Shown in pieces: positions 42,994 through 52,902 of a stretch of 60,000 nucleotides of DNA. The stretch is from NCBI GenBank assembly GCA_950295325.1, contig OX485809.1, forward strand, positions 14,634,001-14,694,000, read 5' to 3'. This DNA comes from Polytrichum commune. Taxonomy: Eukaryota > Streptophyta > Polytrichopsida > Polytrichales > Polytrichaceae. Within the stretch, counting starts at the first letter, position 1, and each line of letters starts with the position of its first letter. A model generated the notes under the pieces. The model saw nothing but the letters and a program-made list of their open reading frames with translations. It ran no database searches and was not told the origin of the DNA. Both the position numbers and the translations under genes were made by a program.

Positions 42994-43396
42994 CATGTCC
43001 GGGAAGATTTTTGGGTGTAATCGGTTGAGGTCTTAGTGTTTCCAAGTCCAACTACACCAAATATGAGATTTAGTGTGACTTAGTATTTGGATTTACACGC
43101 TGCTATATCTTTTGACTATTCAGATGTCTTTTTTTACCAAGTAAATTTGTCAATGTTCTATAATGTCCAAACTACCAATTTAACATTTGAGGGTAGAATA
43201 TGAGATGTGTAGTGAATAAATATAGCATTGCGTGATTCCAAATAGTAAGTCAAACTAGATATCAAATTTAGTGTAGTTACATGTTGACATCTTTCAATTT
43301 TTCCTCGATTATAAGTTCCTCTAAAATGATCAGTAATGAAGTCTTGAACTTCAGTTGCTTATTTCTCAAATTCCATCGGTTCATTTGCAAGTTACT
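42994..43396 (+). repeat. R1 dispersed repeat copy e, split by MITE B2
   Basis: The left part ends AAGTCCAAC and the right part resumes GTTACATGTTGACATC, exactly the neighbouring R1 words. The inserted MITE occupies 43055-43273. Confidence 0.8.
43055..43273 (+). mobile_element. Type-B TA-flanked MITE, copy B2, inserted in R1
   Basis: 219-bp body between TAs: CACCAAATATGAGATTTAGT .. CAAATTTAGTG, with AAGTAAATTTGTCAATGTTC and TATAATGTCCAAAC inside. The empty site is readable from other R1 copies, confirming TA duplication. Confidence 0.85.
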
Positions 43397-43397
43397 A

Positions 43398-43836
43398 CCC
43401 TATTTTGTCTAGTTTAGTGTGGGTGACGATTTTAAGTTACATGTTGCTATAACTTTTTACCGACATTATTGTTTTTAACCAACTAAGTTGTATCTTATTC
43501 TTCGGTGTGCACACTAAATACACTAAATATGATGTTTAGTTCCACTTACTATACGGAGTTACATATTCCTATATTCTCTTTAACTTTTATTGTAAATTCT
43601 CATCAAGTAAAGATGTTAATGTTCTATAATGTCCAAACAACCAATTCGACCTTTGTGGGTAAAAAGACAAGATACACAATAAACAATTATAGCATTGTGT
43701 AACTCTAAATAGTAAGTGACACTAAATATCATGTTTAGTGCACTTATGTAATTTGAGTAAACAATAACACTCTCGGTAAAACTTATAACAATGCGTAACT
43801 CCAAATGGTAACCCACACTAATTAGACAAACTAGTG
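43398..43836 (+). mobile_element. Type-B-related MITE B3 (outer), containing MITE B3i
   Basis: Outer ends CCCTATTTTGTCTAGTTTAG and, read inward from the right, CACTAGTTTGTCTAATTAGT, then GTGGGTTACC in both. Removal of the inner element leaves about 219 bp, the usual size. Confidence 0.75.
43521..43740 (+). mobile_element. Type-B MITE B3i, nested in B3
   Basis: 220-bp body CACTAAATATGATGTTTAGT .. ATCATGTTTAGTG with GTTCTATAATGTCCAAACAA and GTGTAACTCTAAATAGTAAG. Left TA kept; the right is CA. Confidence 0.83.
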
Positions 43837-44045
43837 TAGGGGTCGATTTTCCTCATTCATTGTAGCCAATGCTCCTCTCTTGAAAACGTAAAACTAAAAT
43901 CGCTTGCCTGAAGAAAGAGCAATTCAAACTTAATTGCCAAGGAGCATTAATGAACATGACACATATATTTGTCTTAGTACATTGTCCGAGCATTTAAGTT
44001 ACCGGGAATGCTTGAAGGGGCAACTTTCACCATCACGATGCTAAG

Positions 44046-44990
44046 GGGTTGTTTACACCATGGACCATGAAGTCGTCCCAAGGCCCTATAAAATTTGTGA
44101 TTGGCTGTTGAACTTGTCCCATGACCACTTCGGTTTACATCAAGGGAAAAAATGTCAGAGTGATTATGGAGTTCGAGGTTTCCAAAAGATATATTGTAAG
44201 GTCTACAATATTCATTGACATGGTCCAATGGGTTTTGCAGTGGGAGAGGCAAAAGAGATGCTCTGGTAGACAAAGACAATGATCCCATGATAGAGAAACA
44301 ATATTATAATTAAATTTTAATGAAATTTTGTTGGGGAAGAGAAGATGAAGACAAGAGAAGATAAGAGAATGATCAAACTTGTTTATTTATTTATTTTCCA
44401 AAATTGCCCTTTTGGGCATACATTTTTTTAAAGTAGCACAATCACTTTTTGGTGCATGGTCATTCCTCTTGGTCCACATTTGATTTACACCTAGTGAGGG
44501 GCCCAAAGGCTTTGTAAATTGATTTTTAAAGAAATCAGACCATGGAAGTCGGACCATGGGAAAAGGCCATCTTTCCTGATCCGACTTTATGGTCCAACAA
44601 GTTTTGCAGTGGGAAAGGCAAAAGGGGTGCTCTGATAGAATATGGCAAGGGCCCGTGATAGAGAACTATTGTTATTAAAAAAAGATTATTGGATTTTTCT
44701 TGGGAAAAAAAAGAGGAAGACAAGAAAAGAAAAAAGAATAGTCAAACTCAAAAAAAATTCCACAACTATCATTTTTGGACACATGTTTTAAAAAATCAGC
44801 ACATTCACTTTTTGATGCATGATCATTCTCTCTTGATCCATATTCGGTTTACACCCAGTGAGGGACCCAAAAACTTTGTAAATCGATTTTTTTTTTAAAA
44901 AAATCGGACCATGGAAGTAAGACCATGAAAGTCGGACCATGGGAAAAGGCCATCTTCCATGGTCCGGCTTCATGGTCCCATGGTGGAAAG
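44046..44990. repeat. Inverted-ended element with two tandem 369-bp units
   Basis: GTTTTGCAGTGGGA.AGGCAAAAG recurs at 44232 and 44601. Each unit goes on to GATAGAGAA, GAAGACAAGA.AAGA, TTCACTTTTTG.TGCATG.TCATTC, CACC.AGTGAGGG.CCCAAA and GACCATGGAAGT.. . The outer ends CACCATGGACCATGAAGTCG and (reverse complement) CACCATGGGACCATGAAGCC face each other. No transposase or clear target duplication. Confidence 0.7.
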
Positions 44991-45540
44991 TGGGCCTCAT
45001 AATCTGAACCCGTATGCATGTACTTTGAGGAGTTTTTTAAGTGTCCAAGTGTCAGTGTGTTAGGCTGGGGTGTGTCCGTAGAAGGTGCCAAAGCAATGAA
45101 GGCGAAGAAGCCCGTAACTGGGCCAGCTCCGTAATTAATCCCCAAACAAAAATAAAATGCTGGGTCGCATTAAAAGCTTTAGTGCATTTTAATTACGGGA
45201 GTAAAAAAAGGAGTTATGGGGCGGAGACGGATCGGAAGCACACCACCCAGTACATTCAAACTTTAAGTGCACGCGCTTACTTTATACATTAATTATATAC
45301 AACCCTAGAGAACCTTTGTCAGCTGATGTGTTCTGCCTTGACTGGACCCTCGCCCAAACTCTCACGTGGAACTTAATTACTTTTTTAACGCACTCAAAGT
45401 GAGTGTTGACTCCCCCTCAAGGGTCATGCTTTGTGGGCATCGTCCTTACCATGGAGAGGGGGAGGGTGAAAACGTTGATTGTTATGTAGAGTCCGGGGAT
45501 TTCTCTTACTGAGACAAATGAACACTTATTTTGGTATCAA
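44991..45540. other. Unassigned
   Basis: No gene recognised. Confidence 0.4.
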
Positions 45541-45970
45541 AGATCCCCTGGATTAGTCTGTTGAGGTTAATTTGGTGTTAGAGACCCTCGGATTAGTCTG
45601 TTGAGGTTGATTTGGTATCAAAGGCCCCTAGATTAGTATGTCGAAGTTAATGTGGTATCAAAGACCCCTCTTGGATTAGTCTGTTGAGGTTAATTTGGTA
45701 TCAGAGACCCTCGGATTAGTCTATTGAGGTCAATTTGGTATCAGAGACCCTCATATTAGTCTATTGAGGTCAATTTGGTGTCAAAGACCCCCGGATTAGT
45801 CTATTGAGGTTAATTTGGAATCAGAGACCCTCGGATTAGTCTATTGAGGTCAATTTGGTATCAAGACCCCCGGATTAGTCTGTTGAGGTTAATTTGGCAT
45901 CAAAGACCCCCCGGATTAGTCTGTTGAGGTTAATTTGATATCAAAGATCCCCGGATTAGTATGTGAAGGT
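45530..45970 (+). repeat. 39-41 bp minisatellite, about 10.5 units
   Basis: Unit GGATTAGTCTGTTGAGGTTA + ATTTGGTATCAAAGACCCC, with A/G and C/T variation between units. Each unit includes TGGTATCA(A/G)AGA, 11 of 12 bases matching the primer-binding sequence for initiator Met tRNA (TGGTATCAGAGC) in the best units. The array ends at the stop of the decayed frame 45971-46429. Confidence 0.92.
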
Positions 45971-46429
45971 TTAATAAGATGAATTGACTATGAACTTAAA
46001 GGGACATGTTTTTAGTGACCCCGCCACCCACCCTGGTAAGCGTTGGGATATGAAAAAACCCTCCTCAAATATCAAAGTTGGGTCATTTTGAGTACGAGCA
46101 TTTCCAAAGCTACGACTTTGAGAAGTTATTGTAACTACGAGGTGGGTTGTCGTCGAACAAACGATGTCATCTATTAGTTCATAACATTTAGGCAGGTGGT
46201 TCCGCTCTAAAACACACGTTCTTGGAAGAATATTGTTTTCAAAGAAATCTACAGATGGCGCTTCCAACAAGTCAACAACATGAACTCCAAAATTAGCCAG
46301 TTCAAGTCTTTGGATTTGAATTTGTCCCTCATTTGGATTTGTCCCGCCATCGTATATTAACGTCTTATGGACTAGATTACCAACAAGAGGGGAGTGGATG
46401 ATGCATTGCGGGAGCAGTGAGTCATCCAC
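45971..46429 (-). pseudogene. Decayed element-borne frame (~152 codons)
   Basis: Open from a GTG-type codon after TAG at 46430: VDDSLLPQCIIHSPLVGNLV, then LELANFGVHVVDLLEAPSVD, CVLERNHLPKCYELIDD. Its beginning resembles the minus-strand peptide of repeat L (VDDMLLPWFIIYSPLARCAF, 17034-16975). No ATG start and no recognised family, so probably a relic exon of a transposon or captured gene. Confidence 0.35.
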
Positions 46430-47090
46430 CTACTTGAATTTGTTTTCATTCACAATCAATCGACTCATGGATGTAATTTAAGAGTCCTAGATATATCACA
46501 ATTCCATGGATGAAATATTGTGACAAGTTTTGATGACCTTATGCTCTTGGATGAATAGTTGGTGATGAGGAGATCAATGGAAGCAAACAAACCAATAATA
46601 GTGTCCATTCAAGAAGAACTTTCACTTTAGGCTTTACTTGTGTTTATTACACATAGTCATAGTATACTAGGTACATGTGCACAATCATATGACCATCGAC
46701 ATACATTGTGAGTGATGTTACTTGGTTGGAATAGAAGATTTATCTGTCGAGAAGAAGTCTATGGGCGATGAAAGCAGCTTCTAGCTTCTGGTGAGGCCAC
46801 GTTGCTTGTGCTTTCTCGACCGTCGGATTTGACCGATGTAACCGTTCTCCCCTTATCTCCTCCGTTCCTGCCACCACTCATCCACTGCTTGTTGTAAAGT
46901 TCATTGAGCATCTAGTGTACATGCAACAAAATCTTCTTTAGAAAAATAAATATAGTTCGCCTCTAAGGTTACTAGTTCATGTGGTTTCCATCGTAGTTAT
47001 AATGTCTAAAAATATTGCATAAGGATAGGTTTAACCTAAATATGCATATCATTATTATGATCAATTTTGTGAAATGAGGGCTTTGTTTCT
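46430..47090. other. Unassigned
   Basis: No feature recognised. Confidence 0.4.
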
Positions 47091-47098
47091 ACTAGTGA

Positions 47099-47438
47099 CT
47101 CGGGGGGGGGGGGCAGTGTGTTAAAAAGTTAAGGATATAGGTGCGAACAACCACTATTTTATAGGGGGGTATTACTTTCAATTTTTTTTTTCACATGATA
47201 TCATTATGTAAATTTCTACTTTGGGTTAATAGAAAAATGTCTTGCATTACTTATAATTCCAAATTACTTATTATTCCATACCCTATAGTACTTTAAAGAT
47301 GTCCAGTGCCATATTTGATACCCTATATTACTCTTAAGTTCATTTATAATTTTTAGCCCCCATGTTTTAAAAATACCCTATCATTTGTTCGCACGTACAC
47401 TGCTACTCCAACCAATGACTACCCCCCCCCCCCCCGAG
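47099..47438. mobile_element. hAT-type MITE with poly-G terminal inverted repeats and 8-bp target duplication
   Basis: 340 bp. Ends CTC(G)12 and (C)14GAG, flanked on both sides by ACTAGTGA (47091-47098 and 47439-47446). GTGCGAACAA (47141) and TTGTTCGCAC (47386) continue the inverted repeat inside. No coding capacity. Confidence 0.9.
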
Positions 47439-47446
47439 ACTAGTGA

Positions 47447-49120
47447 TCACCAACCATGATTACTATTTTCCAAGTTCCTTCATTGGTTGCGAAATGAGTG
47501 GTGATATGACTTAATGTTACATAAGTCATAAAAAACTATAATGATCTCATAGCCAAAAACAAATGAGAAAGTGACATAGAATCCTACATGTCCAAATATG
47601 GATAATTTTTGGTGGTCACTTGGATTTTTTGGTGAGAGAACCCATAAGGTTGTCTTAGCACAAAGTGAAGGCATTTCATGTAAACCTCTCTATATGTATA
47701 CATATTCACATACATGTAGTCAAATATGTTTTGAATAATGGTTCCTTATGACAATTTGAATCTAAAGCATAAACTATAGGTTTGACAAGGGAAAAAAACC
47801 CCATTTTCATCCAAAGCATTGTGTCATTGTCTATGATCGACTTGACACTATGTCCCGTGACCAAAGCTTGTAAAAACTAATGTGGAATTCCCTTTGTCAT
47901 CCAATATTTTGGATTAGAATTTTTATTTATGGAAAATGTAGTTGGTTCTTTGTTATGAACTTCTTGCAAGATCCATAATTAGTCAAAAAAAATGTTGAAA
48001 TTTAGGGATCAATGGGTTGACAAGGTGAAAATTAACCATTTATTGGTTATGAAGTTGAACCATTATGACTATTAGCAAGGGTTAGGGGAGTTTTAGCATA
48101 GAATCACTTGTGAATAGTATTTAAACTTATTTAGCATTCAAGGAACTGACAATTGATTTGGCACTTATCTAACATGCCGTGGACAAGAGTTTTGGAAACT
48201 CACATGTGGTTGTCTTTCAGTTGGTCTAGGTAAGGACGATGGCCAAATGGACATATTAAAGTGAACATCACTTAATCAACTCATCAACGTGTAGGGTTTG
48301 TTCGACTGTGTTTCATGATCCACTCGACTATAATCTAATTAAAGAAGGGTTATGGTACTTATTGGGGTGCCCTTGGTCTTGATTACATGATGTTATTAGC
48401 ACTCAAAAGGCAATTGATGAGTTGTGATACCTTGCATTGAAATCTATGGTATAGCGAGTTGTTATTATTGGACTATGGTTCATTGTAAGGGAGAGACTAC
48501 ACAATTACATGTACTGCACTAAGTGGCCATTAAGTCTAATCCGATAATTCTACAATAATCTATAAAAATGAAATAAAATGAAATAAAATGAAACAACGTA
48601 TAACCTAAAAATTGTTCACAAATTCTACCCATAGCCCATCACAAACTATCCATTAACCTAATAATGACACCTAGAACCACAAACTGACACTTATGTAACC
48701 TTCTATGTGTTGTTTTGCTAATCGAACCCAATCCAAGAGCCTATCTACACTCTTCGTCGTGGTCTTTGGATTGCCGAACATGACCACGAGAAATCTTACT
48801 TCGTTATTTTTCCACGGCCTTTGTTCACGTGTGTAAATTGACCCTACTTTGGCAAGGTAAAGTTATTTGTACTATGTTTGGGATTGCATGCCGCCGTGAT
48901 GGAGTAACTTACATACAAGCCGTATAAAGTGACCCAACATCCCTCCCTCCCCAACAAATGCATTCATTTTTTACCGTTATATTTTACAAAAAAGCGTGAG
49001 GTGATGGGAACTATTACCTTGTGCTAAAGGGACCCCCCCAAAATATAAATAAATAAATAAATGTATGTATCAAAATCCCTTCTAATGAAATGCTCATTCT
49101 CAAACTTTATAGTGTAAAGT
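47447..49120. other. No gene recognised
   Basis: Only short frames; AAAT-type microsatellites at 48568-48600 and 49043-49061. Confidence 0.45.
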
Positions 49121-49128
49121 GCTATGTG

Positions 49129-50165
49129 CTCAAGACCGAAGTTTCCATAAGTTAGTACATGCAAGAGAGCCAAATATTCCCAACAAACATGTACGTTTGG
49201 TTTACCCTTTTTTGCTTCTTCTTCTTCTTAAATGCAAGGACTTCTCCTCGTGCTAAGGGGATCCCCCCCCCCCCCCCGGCGCGCACATTGAGCATTTTCA
49301 TTCTTGAACTTTCGCGGCCTCAAATCAAGCTCTCGGCTCTCGTTATGTGGGGGCAACAAAAGTAGAATGAACTTGTTCCTTGCTCGAGGCCGAAGTTACC
49401 CTACGTTAGCACATGCAAGAAAGCCAAACATTCCCAACACACATCTATATTTGTTTTACCCTTTTTTGCTTCTTCTTCTTCTTACACGCGAGGACTTCTC
49501 CTTGCACTAAGGGAGCCCCCCCCCCTCCCTCACATGGAGCATTTTCATTCTTGAACTTGCATGGCCTCAAATCAAGCTCTCGGCTCTCATTACGTCGGGC
49601 AACCAAATTAGAATGAACTTGTTCCTTGCTCAAGACCGAAGTTACCCCCTAATAAGTTAGCAACATGCAAGAAAGCCAACACATTCCCAACACACATCTA
49701 CGTTTGTTATACCTTTTCTTCTTCTTCTTCTTAAACGTGAGGACTTCTCCTTGTGCTAAAGGAGACCTCCCCGTGCATGGAACACTTTCATTCTTGAATT
49801 TTCATGGCCTCAAATCAAGCTCTTGGCTCTCGTTACGTAGGGCAACCAAATTAGAATGAACTTATTCCTTGCTCAAGACTGAAGTTACCCCCCTAATAAG
49901 TTAGTAACATGCAAGCAAGCCAAACATTCCCAACACACATCTATGTTTGTTATACCTTGCTTTTTATTCTTTTTAAACGTGAGGAATTCTCCTTGTGGTA
50001 AGGGGACCTCCCCGTACATGGAGCATTTTCATTCTTCAACTTTCATGGCCTCAAATCAAGCTCTCGGCTCTCGTTACGTAGGGCAACCAAATTAGAATGA
50101 ATTTGTTCCTTGCTCAAGACCAAAGTTACCCCCCTAATAAGTTAGCAACATGCAAGAGAGCCAAA
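49129..50165 (+). repeat. Satellite of ~245-bp units (4 full + 1 partial)
   Basis: CTCAAGACCGAAG-type words start units at 49129, 49383, 49629, 49872 and 50112 (spacings 254, 246, 243, 240). Each unit has ACATGCAAG.AAGCCAA, ATTCCCAACA, TTGCTTCTTCTTCTTCTT, GAGGACTTCTCCTTG, GAGCATTTTCATTCTTGAAC and CTCAAATCAAGCTCTCGGCT. Poly-C tracts of up to 15 occur at the same phase in the first two units. Recurring ATG-CAA-GAA frames of about 65 codons look incidental. Confidence 0.93.
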
Positions 50166-51230
50166 TTCCGGATCCTTCCCCCTAAACCCACACACACAAA
50201 CACACACAAGACGATTGGGGAAAAGTTAGGAAATGGGAATTTGGGAATGACGCGTGTGGGAGTCCAAGTCCCCATTTAAGTTAGGGTTGTCATGCTGACA
50301 AAGATGACGAGGACGGTAGTTAAGTTCTCATAAAGGAGCTTAGCGTTTTAACTCCCTCCTATGATTTTTTAATCATTGTGTCACTTATGAGAGTATCATA
50401 TGATGCGTTAGTATCTTAACCAAGGACTTATTTATAAAGCCCTCTTGACAAATTAAACACACCGCCTTGCGTCCTCGGTAGGTGGCTCGTTACGGGACCT
50501 CAATCGCTTGCTATTTTATGGGCCCGGGCACGAGAGCGCTTACAAGCTAAGGGGCACTTTACTTTACATTGCTTTGCACTAGAGCTTGAGGGCCCGTGAC
50601 GTGACCGTTGAGACCTAAAATATCTCATTGGTGGAAAAGGCGGAGACCGTCCCGTTTCCCTTTGTGCTAGAGGTCAAGGACCTGGGGGGATCATCAAACA
50701 AATTTGAATGATTGGGAAACCCTACACGAAGTCCTTTTATGGAACATGATGAATAATGTTTCGTGGTCTATTAGATTTCGTGTGAAGCCCATACTATGCA
50801 AGATTGTGAGATCATGACACACTTTCGGAATCTCATCACCTTTCATTTCGTGGTGTTTTATTATGTGGGAGAATCCACATGAACGTGTTCATAATTGAAT
50901 AGCATTTGGGAGAGAGTATGTTTGTGAATGTCTTTACACTATACTCAAAGGCCTTCAGATGAGGTTCCAAAAGTCATCACAACTTCATGGTCATGGGCCT
51001 TTGCCATAGTGTGACAAAGTTGTTGTGGTGTTTACTCCCTGCAAAGGATGAAGTAGTTTTACATCTAATGTCATTGCCCTGGGGAGTGGCCAAGGATGTC
51101 CTACAAACAGACACTCTATTCACTCCGGCTTCCTCCGGAGACTAGAGTTATTCTTCTTAACAAATCGGCTCTAGTACAAGTCTTTCAAATATGCATTCAT
51201 CCAAAAATGCATACACATGAAACCTCGATA
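50166..51230. other. Unassigned; partial inverted R2 fragment
   Basis: 50560-50660 read on the minus strand has CTCCGCCTTTTCCACCAATG and GTCACGGGCCCTCAAG, matching repeat R2. Nothing else recognised. Confidence 0.5.
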
Positions 51231-51237
51231 AACATTA

Positions 51238-51628
51238 CAGTAAACATTGTATTTAGTGTCATATGGTATTTTATATCACTATGGTAACTTCTCTATTGAC
51301 ACTTCTTGTGAACAAGTTTACAAGTATTGTCATTTCAACTTACTTTTAGTTCATCCAAATGCCAATTTTGAAAAAGATTTTGGTATATTTTGCATCCTAA
51401 CATTTATGTAATGAAATGTTGTCAAAGATGATTGGAATTCGGATGAGAAGTCACCTAGTAAGTGATGATAATTGCAATGTTGTAAATCCAAAATGCCCAA
51501 ATTTTCTTTACAAGGAATGATGAATAATGTTAGGTTTACGTCTAGTGTTGGTGAGACTACATGGGCGGTTTACAATTAATATTAAGTAAGACAAATAGAA
51601 TCGGTGACACTACATACAATATATAGTG
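51238..51628 (-). mobile_element. Type-A TA-flanked MITE, copy A4 (most diverged)
   Basis: 391-bp body between TAs, same orientation as A3. Starts CAGTAAACATTGTATTTAGT, ends ACAATATATAGTG. Contains TCACTATGGTAACTT, TGACACTTCTTGTGAA, AGTAAGTGATGATAATTGCA and TACAAGGAATGATGAATAAT. Confidence 0.82.
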
Positions 51629-51674
51629 TAGTGTACTTGCCACAATAGGTTCGAGTAAGTACCATATGGTGTCT

Positions 51675-51907
51675 TAGGGCCGCTTCACAGTATGGCCGTT
51701 CAAGTCGAGAGGCCGTGGGATTGAATGGCCAAACTTTGTTGAGAGTCCAAAGAAATGGGCTGAAAATAGCCAATACAATATAGGAATTGGAGCCTTTGGC
51801 TGGGCATATTGTGAAGCCTCTAAAGGCCAAGCCCAAAGTCCAAAACTTTGGCCATGAACTCCCACGACGTCTCGACTTGGACGGCCACAGTGTGAAGCTT
51901 CCAACCT
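51675..51907. mobile_element. Short MITE with ~60-bp imperfect terminal inverted repeats
   Basis: GCTTCACAGTATGGCCGTTC + AAGTCGAGA..CGTGGGA.T..ATGGCCAAA at the left mirrors GCTTCACACTGTGGCCGTCC + AAGTCGAGACGTCGTGGGA read from the right. About 233 bp; exact ends and target duplication unclear (TTAGG/CCTAA flanks). Confidence 0.8.
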
Positions 51908-52515
51908 AACGAAGAAGAAGCATCCCACTTTATTCCCTGCCCAAAACAACCCCTCCAATCTAACAACTAGGATCTTCTTAGTTTTTTTTAAATTTTAATG
52001 AAAAAAGTCGACAACCTTTCGACCATAGTTTGGGTTCCCATTTCTGTCCGACTCAAACCCCCTTCAAAAGTTTGTCGCCTTGATCAAAAAAAGTACTGCC
52101 ATGTAGACATTTTGAAAAGCGATAGCCTTTGAACTTTGACCTTTAGTGTGAAGGGTCGAGAGGCCGAATTCTCGGTATCTTGCAATCTATTGGTGGAAAT
52201 CGACGTCCTTAGGCCTCACAAAAAGAAGAAGAAGAAGAAGAAGGAAAAAAAAAAAAAAAAAACGTAAGCGAAAGTGGGGGGCTAAGGATTAAGAAGTGAG
52301 TTGGACGTGTTGATTGGAACTCCTTATTCAAGTGTGTCATCCTGTCATGCACTAAGAATAACTACTTGGGCCTTTACCTTTCGAGCAACGAGGTCTGACT
52401 TTAGCATAACATATATTAACATAATATGATGATTGAGGAGGAAAAACTGTAGGGTACGTGGGCAAACCCCTACTTGACCAGGCCACGTGAACGGAAAATT
52501 TAATAAAATAAGATC
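51908..52515. other. Unassigned
   Basis: (GAA)n followed by A19 at 52221-52262; nothing else recognised. Confidence 0.45.
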
Positions 52516-52527
52516 AAGGGCTTTGTT

Positions 52528-52902
52528 CACACAAGATCCCAAGTCCCAAGTCCACTCGAGGTCGATCCGTGCAATCTCGGCCGTCGAGCATAGAAGTTGG
52601 GACTTATCCACTTCACATGGGGTCCCCAATCCCAAGTATGACATGGATGCCTACATGGCAACGCTTTTTGGATGGTGAGGCTCGAGACTTGTGTTGAGAG
52701 GTATAAAGTCGAGCAAAAAGCCAGACCCAACTCTCAGCACACGTCCCGTGCTCCGAATGATTTTGCATAAAATTTTCAAGATCTCACTTGAATGATAATT
52801 AAGCATGTTTTTTATGGGTTTTTGAGTCTCGAGCTTTGGAACTTTGCCTCCATGCTGGGACTTGCTAGCATGAGCAGGATTTGGGACTTGGTCACCCGTG
52901 TA
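52528..52902. mobile_element. Possible TIR element (CCAAGTCCCAA ends)
   Basis: ACACAAGATCCCAAGTCCCA near 52528 and, on the other strand, ACGGGTGACCAAGTCCCAAA near 52900 resemble each other at about 70 percent. Weak. Confidence 0.3.

Noticed and set aside
45530-45970. CRISPR-like array of regular repeats
   Set aside because: Units are head-to-tail without unique spacers, in plant nuclear DNA; it is a minisatellite.
49159-49859. Series of similar ~65-codon frames starting MQESQ
   Set aside because: Each is simply the same satellite unit read in one frame; poly-C length changes break the frame differently in each unit.
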